Assembly (NCBI GenBank): GCA_964036195.1
Contig: OZ038460.1
Coordinates: 14,139,504 to 14,203,503 of the forward strand
DNA length: 64,000 bases
Reading direction: 5' to 3'
Source: Sphaerolaimus hirsutus
Lineage: Eukaryota; Nematoda; Chromadorea; Monhysterida; Sphaerolaimidae
Position numbers and translations under genes: made by a program. The stretch's first letter is position 1. Each line of letters opens with the position of its first letter. The notes beneath the pieces are model-generated. The model did no database searches. It was not told the DNA's origin and worked only from the letters and a program-made list of their open reading frames with translations. Shown piece by piece: positions 11,701 through 20,706 of the stretch.

Positions 11701-14700
11701 CGTGCATAAATTTTAAACAACGCAAAACGGTTGTAAAGAAATGTCACAACGTGAAGTAAAAAAACATCACAACGTGAAGTAATCACACGTGAAAGTATCA
11801 CATATACTGGGACCGTTGTCGACCATATTCCGCGAGGAGTGCCAGAAGAGAAGCAGCCATCGCGGTAGGATAAAATGCATATTTATAGCTCATGCATGAG
11901 CAGTCAGATAATTTGTCTATCTGACGCGCCATGCGTAAGGCGCATACACTGCCATTCAGTGTTTGATCCGCTTTGATATCAAGCTCAAAATCATTTCGCG
12001 ATGATTGTGACATCTAGCGTCAGATGTCAGCCAGTGTAATTTGGCTGTTGTTGAGTCCATGCTTGGAGCTTGACAAGGACATTTATTACCTTGTTTTTCA
12101 AACAATTTCACATCCTTATGGCATGTTTTTGAGCACATCAGTAGTATATGCTTAGGTGTCAGTATTGCTCCTCCTGAGTCACGCCCACAATCCATGCAGC
12201 GCGTTCCATTTGGAATTTGTAAGGCATTGTACCGTGCCTGTAGACACCATTTATGGCGGCCCAAAAAGCTGCGTATATGTAAAACATCATCCAAATCATG
12301 TAGTCAGTAAAACTGACTTTTCTTCCTCGCCATCAAATTCCGTTGCCGATCCGTACATCAGACCTTTACCAACTTTTTGAGCCAAGCCTTATTCCTCGGA
12401 GCTCCATCGTTTGGCGTGAAATTATAGAAGCGCGCAGAAATCGCGGCTCTATCTGGGACACAGGTGCCCATCAAATCTTGCTGTAACGCATTTGAACGAC
12501 GGGGAAGATTCTTGCACAAGTGATCATAAGCAGATCTCGTCAAATTTCCAGTTAATCCACTCAAATAGCCCGAATACGCAATCGTGTGCTTTCTAATCCG
12601 ATCGGAGGGCTTGACACAGCCCAGGTCAAACCAAATTGCATCAGAACACATGGTTTTAAGCAACCCCACACTTTAACTGCCTTTAGAAATGATTTATCAA
12701 TCGCTTCCAACTGAGGGCGCCGTATTCCGGTCACCTCCAGGCCATACGCAATCACGCTTTCCGCGTATTGTTTCCATACAAAGTCTACACACCAGAATTT
12801 TGCATCTGTCAAACTCGCAGATTTTTGACACAGTTCACCAAGCCGTTCAGCTTTCCGCACGGCATTTTTCCTGTGTTCTTCAAAGGTGTCACGAGCACTA
12901 GTTAAGAGTCACACCGAGATATTTTATTTTGTCGGTTTCGGAAATGAACATTCCTTTTTTGTAATGGTCAAAGCCCAGCTTCCATTTTTTGGATGGGTTC
13001 GCCTTTTGCCCCCATCGCAGAACAAAACTCTTTGTGGCGTTAATTGCCACATCCCAATCCCAACTCCATCTGGAAAAGATATCCAGCGTGCGTTGTAGAT
13101 CAGATTCTGTATTGCTCATAAAGCAAATATCATCCGCGAAAAATAAAGCCCGTACTTTATGGGGCCCAAATTTGGCTCCCACGTCAGCCGCCTCTAGGTG
13201 GAAGCGCAAATCCGTTAGGTAAATTATAAAGCCAGTGGGAGACCAACAGCATCCCTGTCTCAGACCGATGGGATACTCCAATTCCTTGCTAACGTGGTCT
13301 CCAAATGTCATTACGCATTTTTGGTTTTTATAGGTATTTGCTACCGCTTGCACAAATTTTGATGGGTATCCAAAGTGACCCATTTTAGCCCATAATTTCT
13401 TTCTATTCACGCGGTCAAATGCCTTTACCGCGTCGACGAAGCATGAGATTAATTTCCCCTTTGTTTTATCCGTGTGTCTTTTGCATGCCTGCATTATCAC
13501 GACGTTATCCAGTGTTCGTCGCTTTCCGTGAAATCTGCCCTGAATGTCACCGAATCCATTATTTTTCTCAAAAGCGTCAAGCGTGCGCCTATTCAGAACC
13601 GACATGTATAATTTCATTACATTACATCCAATTCCCAGGGTACGGTAATTTCTAATATCCATAGTACTCCCCTTTTTGTGCAAAAGTACCATTTTGCACA
13701 GCTGTTTATCGGGGTCAATTCTGCCTCTGTTGAACCAGTCATTAAACAGCGTCACAAGGCAAAGAATTCGTGACTGGTCCAGAATTTTCAGAACCTCATG
13801 TGGCATATTGGTTGTGCCAGCAGATTTTCCGCTTTTTAATTTTTTGATTTCCGCGCAAATTTCCAATTCGGTAATCGGTTTCGTTAGCTCAGATTTTGAT
13901 TCGGGGCTAATAATGTCCCCGCCAAACCATCTTCGCGCATCCATATTTTTGGATCCTGGGTTTGGAGACATCACAATGTCCCAGGCCCGTTCCAGTTCCC
14001 GTTGAATTTCCGGTTCGGTGCAAACTAGCCCCGCCTCGTTTTCCAATGCAAAGCACCTCGATGAAACATCCTTCATTCCATTCATATGATGGTAAAGGCG
14101 CTTTACTGCCGTACTGCAGTTATATTGCAACTGAGTTATAAAATGTAACTCTTTTTCGTCTTTTTTTGCACATCTGTATTTGCGCAGATGTAGGCGGGCC
14201 AAACGCAGCCGTAAAATGGCCTCTTTGTTGTTCTGATTTTTTTTAAGTGCCGTCGGGATTTATTAACCTTCCTGGACAGCTTCAACTCATAATCTTCGTA
14301 TTTTTCCCGCTTTTGCCGCCCGCCCTTGGGTGTCATTGGCGCAACCCTATTAGCTAAATCATGAATCAAATCAATGAAACTCGAGTGTGAGTTTCCCTTA
14401 TTCAGCGGGTTATCATTCATGAGTGCAGATAACTGTTCCAGGTGCAATTTTTTCCGTGAAATTTTCGCCGAGTTAGCAGTTACATCACGAGCCTCACAAT
14501 CCGGCCAATGCAAAGTTAATTCCAGTGCGTGATGGTCACTCGACATCGGACTTGATGTCCCATCGTCGCCTATTCTACCGTTGATCAGTCGTGTTTGCCA
14601 ACTGTCCAAAAGCGCCAGATCGATAATTGATCTACAATTGTGGTGCGTAAATGTCCATTTTTTTATTCAGTAATTCTAAGCCAGATTCTTTGTACCAATC

Positions 14701-17700
14701 GCGAACTTCTCTACCGTTTGCGTTCAATGTCGCAGTGTTGCCTGGTATCCCCCATTTACCGGTACCTATATGGCCGTTAAAATCTCCGACCAATAGTGTT
14801 TCGATTTTTTTTTGATTTGTTTTTCGCAACCACATCCGTCAAAGTGTTCAGAATTGACTTGTTAATATCCATTATCGATTGCGAGCAGCTTGCCTTGCCA
14901 TTGTTTTCCAGGTAAACTAGCGTCACACCTACTCTACCCGTTTTGCTTCGTAAATGAACGCTCATTATGTGATCTTCATGTCTGTTGGGTGAGACATATT
15001 CACCCCGCCACTTCACATGCGTGTAAATCAGCAGACCACCTGTCTTCTTTGTGTCTGACTTGACACGTATGAATTGATCGTAGTTTTTCAATTGCGGAGC
15101 ATCTACACTGGAAAGACATTGCGCCTCACATAAACAAATGACGTCATACTGCGTCGTGCTCGAGAGTTCTCTTAGCGCATTAAAATTTCCGCATAATGAT
15201 CTAACATTCTGGTACAGGACTGTTAAATCATGTCCATTTTTCACGTCATTATCCATACTCCGACTGCACTCAGCCAAAAATGCCCCTGTTGCTAGGCTTG
15301 CTGTTATTGGCAGGTCTGCTACTTTTACGTTATTTGTATTTTGCAGTGTAATCGCAAAAGTCGGAGCACAGTGCAATACCAGCACACAGACTAGTAATTT
15401 GAACGCAGTAATTTCAATTCTTGACTTCCAATTCACGCCAAAAATCTTCATGTAATTGCCAAAAAACGAGCACCAAACAAACACATCAAAAAGAAATTGC
15501 ATACAGAGTGCTATCCATTTTTTTACCGGTTCCAAGGTGAACAATGCCTGAATGTTCCAAAAAAAACCCCAAAAAATACGTATTTGGGGGGGGGACAAAT
15601 TACCCGATAAAACATTTCCAAAAAACTGTAAAGCGATAAATTCGAAGGCAGAGATCTCTGTAAACGCAAGAGATTAAAAAAAAATCAAACAATCACATTT
15701 GGCAGCAATACACGCTGTCAAATGGTCCCCTAAAAATTTCTGCCCAAATCCTCCGCTCTCTGACCGGTGCACCAAAAAACGGGTGGCATCTGCGTGCGTG
15801 CAGTTGATTTCGTATGGGTCAATTTCAACAGCCAACAGCGTTACTTGGATACAAGCCAAGTTATAGCTACAAACCTCAGCGGCTGTTGCGGCGCGGCATG
15901 CACAGCCGGCGCAGGATGTCCCTAATATTGTTCGCCCACACCCCCTTGACGCTGGGGACGACCAAACCGGCCTCCAGTCTCTGCTCCAAATCGACCCGCG
16001 CCTCGGCCTCGGCCGCGCCAACCCCGCCCACGATTCTGATAAGGGGGGTTCATTAATGTCAAACGGTTTGCAATACATACTATAGCGGTTCTTAATTGGA
16101 ACCAACGGTTCATTCAAGCTCATTTCCTTCACCAGTTCGCGCGTAACAATCGCGTCAAATAGGTGGGAGGCGTGAATGCCATCCCTTTGGCAGCCGAACA
16201 GATAAGCGATCTGTTCGTTGTTCAGCTCGCAGAACCGCACCGAGTTCTTTGTCAGCCACTCGATCGGCCGCAGTGCCGTCACAAAGGGCACGTCCCGGAA
16301 GTAGCTCCAAACCAGGTACTCCAGGTTGCGCACCCATTGCAGGGTGTCGTCGATGCTGCGCTCGTCCATGCGCCGAGACAGGGGCGCGTGCAGCAGCGGG
16401 CTCACAATGCACACATAAATTTGTGCGTCGCGCATCTGCCAGTTGCTCATCCAGGCCCGCAGGCGCGTCAGCATGTGCAGCATCGGGTGGCACAGCGTGG
16501 CTGTGGCGTGCGCCTTGTCGAAGTGGTTCATGCTCTCCAGCGTGGCCAGGCTGTTGAGCACGCCCTTGACCAGAACGGCGTCGTAGCGCCTCATCGGGGC
16601 GTAACAGTTGATAACCGTGGGGATTATCGACCCCATGCGCTAGCCGTGGAAAGCGCCGCGGAACAGCTTCATTTCGCCGGCCCAGTTTCGATTTTGGGTG
16701 AGGCGCTGGTATTCAATTGGCAGGCGCGCCGTGGTGCTATCTCCAATGGTCAGCACAAATTTGGACGCGCGTAGCAGGTCAATGTAGTGCCTGCGCCAGG
16801 GCGGCTGGTCGTAGAACACGTTGAGCGGCCGAGTGAATTCTCGGTGCGGGGCATCCGGCGCCCAGGCGGAAATTTTTCAGCCGGAAAACGGAAAAATGGG
16901 CCGGAAAAACGGAAAACGGAAAGGTAAAAAAATTTCAGCTGCCGGAAAACGGAAAACGGAAAGGTAAAAAATTTTCCTGCGGAAAGGCGGAAACGGAAAT
17001 TTGACACCCTATGCCACACTATAATTTGGATATATTAAAAGGTCTATTACAGGGCCTTGGACTGCCCGCTGAATTGTGTGTCGGTGAGCCTTCCGATCCG
17101 AAGCGCGTACCAAAATATTTTTCAGTATTGTCAGCCTACCGAATAAGAAAAGTATCACCAGATTAAACGCAACAACTCCACTGAATTTTTTCGTACAACC
17201 TTTAAACCGGGGTTTTATTCACGTGAAACTCATTCGACACACTGCAGAATCGACTCTCCTAACCGACCTTGAAAGAACTGAGCATGTAGTCGAGCAGGTC
17301 GTCGTCCACGCCGGCTGCGCGCACCTTGGTCGCGTTGACGCGCGCGAACGTGCACACGGTCAGCACGGGCATTTGAAGTTCGTTCTCGTTCTGCAATGGT
17401 GTTTTGAAGTGAATAATGAGTGGGTTTTGTTCCTTTGTTGTTAGATTGACTAAGTGAGAGCGCTGTGCCTGTGATACTGTCACTTCTTGACAATTGGAAA
17501 TTTCAGTTGCCTAGATGGATGTCGATTGTGCACTTTTCTTATACTGTATTTGCTTGAATAGTTCCACCCTTGAATAATTCCCCCCTCGAATAATCCCCCC
17601 CCCCCCTGTAAGACGAGTGAGGAAATAATAATTCCCCCCTTGAATAATCCCCCCGTAAGACGAGTGAGGAAATAATAATTCCCCCCTCGAATAATCCCCC

Positions 17701-19409
17701 CTTAAAGATACTTAATCAATTAGTTGTGTTAAATTTGAACAAAAATGACACGTTTTTGTGTTAAAAATGCACATTTCGTGAAATGACTAGATAGAAAGAT
17801 GCTCGAACACTTTGACGAAAGAATAATTCGGGGCAGGCCTGATACGCACATCAGCCCGTTACGCACATTTGCCCGTTTTTTTCACTTGACACTTTTTCAA
17901 GTGATTTTCAGATATAAGTGAAGTTAAAAAAAGTTGCGCAATGACATTAGTGAACTTTTTTCACTTCACTCATATCTGAAAATCACTTGAAAAAGTGTCA
18001 AGTGAAAAAAACGGGCAAATGTGCGTAACGGGCAGATGTGCGTATCAGTGCACCCCCGAATAATTCCCCCCTTCGAATAGTTCCCCCTCAAAAAAGTCTG
18101 GCGAAATAATAATACCCCAGTGGGATTATTCAAGAAAATACGGTAGTTTTGTTTTGAGGGTGAATATGCAGAAAAACCAGCATTACGACCTCCAGCTACT
18201 GATTATGGGTACGGCTAACCGGCTATTATTTTAGAAACTATCAGGAATAGGTTTATTTAAGCGCAACCCAAAAACGATGCAGTTACCAAAACTATACTAC
18301 TGTATTTCCTCGAAGTACTCCCCGAGGATTATTGTTTCAGAGTGAAATTGGGATATTTCGAGGGGGTTTATCAGTTCATAGTGACCATTTTGAGGGGGTA
18401 CTTCGAGGGTTTTTTTAGCATCATCGCAACTCACCTGTATAGTTACGACACTATTTGGCAACTCGGTGGTGTACTGATTCAGCAGTTGCGTCATTTGCAC
18501 TACACAAAAGGAGACAGCGAAAATTCCCAGCCCTATCCAGATCACCTTTCCAAACCAGCTCACCGGCTTGGCGATGTCCCGCAGCACGCCCACAGACATT
18601 ATGAATGCTCGGATCTGAGGCGGTGAAATATATCCATGCACCCACTGACCCACTACGGCAAAACTTCAAAAAAACATTTGACGTTTTGCAGCCGTGACGA
18701 CAGGTGATGTCGAAATCTGACTTGAAACAAATGTCAACTATTTAGTGTGCGTAATTTGAATGAAATTTTGCAAGACGACTGGCACATGACTCACTCACCC
18801 CCGCCCTCCCCCAGCGACGCAGTCACAAAACAGTCACACACACCGCCCAATAAATATAACCTCAGCCACCCTGGCGTCGTATCCATCCCGTCTGCGTCTC
18901 TTGATGCTCTGCTCATAGTCGGCGACTACCCGCTGCTTGACTTCGTCGCTCGGCGGCAGCCAGGCGTCGTGCTGCGGCGGTGGCTGTCTGTGCGCGGCGG
19001 GCACCTCCTCCAGGGGGCAGTCACGGACCATGTGACGTGTCATGCAAAGTGACAAAGTTGTGTAAAGTGCCCTGGCAAGTGACCATTCGGTTACTAGGGT
19101 TGGGAAACCGAACCGCGGTTCCAAGTGTATTTTAAAACCGAGACCCGGATTTTGAGCAAGCGAGAACCGATACCCGAATCAAGAACTTCTGAACCCGAGA
19201 ACCGGCACCAAAAATTTGGCAATTCCCGACACTATCAGTTGCCATTTTCCAGGACTTTTTACATAACTCTTGACACTGCACGACATTTTTACAGGGTCCG
19301 AGATTGGCACCTGGTGACCGGACGGCGACGGCAGGACGCCGGCGCTGCCGAATGAAACCGGCCGGCGCAACTTCTGCCGCGGGTTATCCGCAGCTGGAGG
19401 AGATTTCAT
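5702..19409 (-). CDS. DEG/ENaC-family sodium channel subunit, about eleven exons
   Basis: Amiloride-sensitive-type cation channel subunit of the plasma membrane. Exons (complement): 19311-19409 (start ATG at 19409), 18870-19007, 18435-18614, 17268-17390, 11304-11510, 10500-10708, 10326-10423, 7367-7496, 6965-7119, 6189-6376, then 5865 to 5740 or 5702. An N-terminal cytoplasmic region precedes TM1 (WIGLGIFAVSFCVVQMTQLL). The ectodomain shows MPVLTVCTFARVNATKV, DCDQLLVACMFQG, GNCFVVRND and the cysteine-rich block (SCFSQCVADMTMKTCGC, CVCPLQC). IGGQLSIWLG leads into TM2 (LITLVHMVYYGGVALIYVV). All joins fit in phase except exon 7 to exon 8, where a small exon or another splice site must be missing. 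The last exon contains a strong donor (CGG/GTGAGT at 5,739); if unused, the frame runs to a TGA at 5,702-5,704, overlapping the FN3 gene tail. Intron 1 is an introner copy; intron 4 holds a LINE. Confidence 0.88.
5935..6101. mobile_element. CACTAG-ended MITE (TTCA subtype)
   Basis: Both ends read inward (T)CTGCGCACACTAGTTTTCAC and continue ACGAAATTT. It is 167 bp and palindromic, in the last intron of the channel gene. Several relatives occur in the window. Confidence 0.75.
6445..6687. mobile_element. CACTAG-ended MITE (GACA subtype)
   Basis: Left end CCCACAGACATTAGTTGACA, right end the inverse of CCCAAACACACTAGTTGACA. It is non-coding, in an intron of the channel gene. Confidence 0.7.
7838..8030. 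mobile_element. Introner-family MITE copy inside a channel-gene intron
   Basis: The ends are TGGCAGTCCCAAGCCCTG and, inverted, GGGCAGTCCCAAGCCCTG. It is flanked on both sides by CCAGG (7,833-7,837 and 8,031-8,035). The arms hold TGTAAAGTGTCAAA words that pair with each other. On the plus strand it would read CAG/GT...CAG/G, a splice-ready layout, but the surrounding gene is on the minus strand, so it is silent here. Confidence 0.8.
8096..8190. repeat. AT-rich repeat shared with 10,085-10,170
   Basis: Two arms of ATATATATAAATATATCAC and its variant with inverted polarity. The same arrangement recurs at 10,085-10,170 about 2 kb away. The family is not recognised. Confidence 0.5.
8918..9433. 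repeat. Near-perfect 516-bp palindrome
   Basis: Left arm starts TAAAGCCGGAATTAGAGCT; right arm ends with its inverse AGCTCTAATTCCGGCTTA. The arms stay collinear through to a centre near 9,175 (CAACGGTTGCTCAATCGTTG). Both contain many ACGTCA/TGACGT words. It looks like a long foldback MITE with TA at its ends, in a channel-gene intron. Confidence 0.82.
9673..9909. mobile_element. CACTAG-ended MITE (TTCA subtype), next to a facing partial copy
   Basis: Both ends read inward CCTACACACACTAGTTTTCA then CCGTGAC. Directly to the left, 9,636-9,663 carries the right end of another copy, so the two termini face each other across about ten bases. Confidence 0.75.
10085..10170. repeat. Second copy of the 8,096-8,190 AT-rich repeat
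   Basis: Carries the same pair of ATATAAATATATCAC arms as 8,096-8,190, followed immediately by the end of an ACCGTATTT-family fragment (10,195-10,303). Confidence 0.5.
10195..10303. mobile_element. Partial ACCGTATTT-family element
   Basis: GGGGAGTTATTTTTTCG, CATTCGAGGGGGTTATTC and a right end of the form GAGGATTTGCGGTATAC. Only one arm is present. Confidence 0.55.
10934..11254. mobile_element. ACCGTATTT-family foldback element
   Basis: Left end TACTGTATTTGCGTGGATAG, right end the inverse of TACGGTATTTGTTCGAATAA. Internal words are TTCCCCCTTGAATAATT. In the intron between channel exons 5 and 6. Confidence 0.68.
11798..12897 (-). pseudogene. LINE ORF2 C-terminal region, frame-broken
   Basis: Three overlapping minus-strand reading frames carry the continuation of the reverse transcriptase protein: the thumb-like part (12,561-12,897), a short middle part (12,358-12,669) and a Cys/His-rich tail (11,956-12,294) followed by a last stretch ending near 11,798. 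Each change of frame is a decay event. The Cys/His tail resembles the zinc-binding C-termini of many LINE ORF2 proteins. Confidence 0.65.
12898..14202 (-). pseudogene. LINE reverse transcriptase domain
   Basis: This 434-codon open segment has the RT blocks in order: LHKKGSTMDIRNYRTLGIGC, CFVDAVKAFDRVNRKKLWAK, YPIGLRQGCCWSPTGFIIYL and the catalytic box FFADDICF. The ADD aspartates are present, so the fold is recognisable, but the segment ends in a TAG at the frame change near 12,898 and lacks an intact link to the endonuclease part. Nearest LINE group not assigned. Confidence 0.85.
14136..15598 (-). pseudogene. LINE APE-type endonuclease region, frame-broken
   Basis: The open segment 14,777-15,598 carries the start of an apurinic/apyrimidinic-like endonuclease (LTVLYQNVRSL, VICLCEAQCLSS, GGLLIYTHVKW). 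The frame moves at about 14,800 to a segment with LLVGDFNGHIG (the GDFN block), then at about 14,620 to one with MSSDHHALELTL (the SDH catalytic block). All three endonuclease landmarks exist, but in different frames. The N-terminal 90 residues before the domain are hydrophobic and not recognised. Confidence 0.75.
15922..16862 (-). pseudogene. SGNH-hydrolase-like ORF with in-frame TAG, possible LINE ORF1 remnant
   Basis: Minus-strand frame open from about 16,862 to 15,922 except for one TAG (about 16,640). It shows FVLTIGDSTTARLPI (the GDS nucleophile block of SGNH/GDSL esterases) and, near the C-terminus, DGIHASHLFD (the Asp-x-x-His block). Between them is an alpha-rich stretch with many aromatic residues. 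The 5' end is cut by a low-complexity hAT-like sequence. At the 3' end three frames are plausible, one Gly/Arg-rich. It precedes the LINE ORF2 by about 0.3 kb in the same orientation; some CR1-type LINEs encode an esterase in ORF1, so it may belong to the LINE. A captured host-type esterase is the alternative. Confidence 0.5.
16863..17006. mobile_element. hAT-like fragment, GGAAAACGG theme
   Basis: Repeats of CCGGAAAACGGAAA ending TTTGACACCCTA, the same right terminus and word as the element at 34,289-34,888. No target duplication was found on the left. Confidence 0.5.
17542..18145. mobile_element. ACCGTATTT-family foldback element with a nested palindrome
   Basis: Starts TACTGTATTTGCTTGAATAG and ends with the inverse of TACCGTATTTTCTTGAATAA. 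Several CCCCTTGAATAATTCCC units lie inside. A different palindromic element (17,840-18,048) is inserted near the centre. Confidence 0.72.
17840..18048. mobile_element. Palindromic MITE with TACGCACAT ends
   Basis: Ends read inward TGATACGCACATCAGCCCGT and continue TACGCACATTTGCCCG, then TTCACTTGACACTTTTTCAAG. It is nested in the ACCGTATTT element. A second copy lies at 53,206-53,472. Confidence 0.72.
18298..18414. mobile_element. Partial ACCGTATTT-family element next to channel exon 3
   Basis: TACTGTATTTCCTCGAAGTA followed by CCCC runs and inverse words ending GGGGGTACTTCGAGGG. It sits 20 bases from the splice donor of exon 3. Confidence 0.55.
19008..19310 (-). mobile_element. Introner: MITE forming intron 1 of the DEG/ENaC gene
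   Basis: On the minus strand exon 1 ends GGTCACCAG and the element starts immediately with GTGCCAATCTCGGACCCTGT. It ends GGTCCGTGACTGCCCC, followed by CTGGAG and exon 2. The donor layout (CAG/GTGCCA) is the same as in Frizzled intron 6. Without the insertion the target reads CACCAGGAGGAGG, an open frame (HQEEV). The duplicated CAGG on the acceptor side is now CTGG, so the likely acceptor is the AG three bases further (CTGGAG/GAG). A separate AACCGAGA-rich sequence (19,093-19,235) is nested inside. Confidence 0.75.
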
Positions 19410-20384
19410 GGCGCACCTTGAATGGAAGCTACAAGTGGAAGCGATACGAGCTGTAGTGCTGTACTGGCTGATTCAATGCAGAGTGGAGGCAACGTCGGTG
19501 GCAGGCAGGCTGTGATGCTAATGATGTTCAAACACAAACAGCGACCGCACAGTAGTTGACACATGTATGTCAACTGTGAACTCAGATTCAGCTTTCACGT
19601 GTTGCAGAGCGATCTCCAATGGATCAGCGAGCACATGCGGCCATGTTGAAAAATAAATATTACGACAAGGGCATTGGAAGATCGCTCTGCGACACGTGAA
19701 ACCCAAATCTTGAGTTGACACAGACCAGTTGACACACATGTGTCAACTAGTGTGTGGGCCGCCAAAACGCAGCTGCACCGCCGTCTCACCACATATTTAT
19801 GTAGAATTTGTAGTGCATTTCCCGCTTGAAGCAGTGAATCAAAGCACGAACAAATAAATTCCACAAATGAGCATTGGGTAGGCAATCACTTTTTCAATTT
19901 TATTTATTCACAAATTTGAAAATTAGGTAATAATCTGTGAACTTTTGCTAAGACGTGCACAAAGCAAAGATGACGGAAGTACAAACATATCACGCGGAAG
20001 ACAATGCTAGCAATGTTTTTCCTTGACAGTTCGAAAACATTTCAATATTTTATCACTGTGGTCGCAAATTAAGTCTTTAAAAAACCAACTTTAATTTAGT
20101 AAAATTTTACAATGAAAATAACTGTCAGAAACGCAACAACAAAAAAACACATCATATTTACAATACAAATGCCAGGCGTATGCAAACTATTCACAACAGA
20201 TCGGAAAATTATAGCATCAATGTTATTTATTCTGAACTTCTGATCACTGACGATTTAAAATATAATTTGTGCATCGTTCATTGTAGTTCAATCTTGGAAC
20301 ATAGTTCTACAGTCTAGTTCCAATTTGAGACAGGCATGAATGCATATTCAAAAAGAAGCAAAATGGTAAAATGATATACCTATT
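19410..20384. other. Non-coding upstream flank of the DEG/ENaC gene
   Basis: AT-rich, with a CACTAG-ended MITE at 19,553-19,756. No exon with coding character or clear promoter element was recognised. Transcription of the channel gene presumably starts here. Confidence 0.5.
19553..19756. mobile_element. CACTAG-ended MITE (GACA subtype)
   Basis: Left arm GTAGTTGACACATGTATGTC, right arm the inverse of GGCCCACACACTAGTTGACA. The arms pair through AGATTC/GAATCT and ACGTGTTGC words. Confidence 0.6.
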
Positions 20385-20706
20385 TACCGTCTTTCCTCGA
20401 TATATCCCCAAGGGAGTTGTTATTTATTTCGCCAGCAGATTTTAAGGGGGATAATTGAAGGGGGGCTTATACGAGAGCGATTATTATGTTTTCACCAGAA
20501 TTTTTTTCTGAAATTCCATTGTTTATTCATGGTTTGTAACAGACTCAGACGTAGAAAAATCCAACAATAACAGACCTGTTTTTATATTTGTCTGTACACC
20601 TAATTAGAGGGGAGTTCGAGGGGTTATTAGTTCCCCAGGTCACTCAAACCAGGGAGTATTTTGAGGTGGGTTTATTTGAGGGTTTTTCTCTCGAGGAAAT
20701 GCGGTA
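20385..20706. mobile_element. ACCGTATTT-family foldback element
   Basis: TACCGTCTTTCCTCGATATA at the left, and the inverse of TACCGCATTTCCTCGAGAGA at the right. Internal words GGGGGATAATTGAAGGGGGG. No ORF. Confidence 0.65.

Larger units (their letters stand above)
11798..15598 (-). mobile_element. APE-type non-LTR retrotransposon (LINE), decayed
   Basis: A LINE ORF2 can be followed on the minus strand from about 15,598 to about 11,800: apurinic endonuclease, reverse transcriptase, then a C-terminal region with a Cys/His cluster (CMDCGRDSGG...). Frame changes near 14,830, 14,170, 12,890, 12,600 and 12,000 show it is no longer functional. It sits in the same orientation as the host channel gene, inside intron 4. 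Downstream of the stop the tail contains repeated CACAACGTGAAGTAA units (11,745-11,790), perhaps the 3' tandem tail of the element. The clade is unresolved. Confidence 0.82.

Noticed and set aside
12898-14202. LINE reverse transcriptase as an active gene
   Set aside because: Flanking frame changes on both sides separate it from the endonuclease and C-terminal parts.
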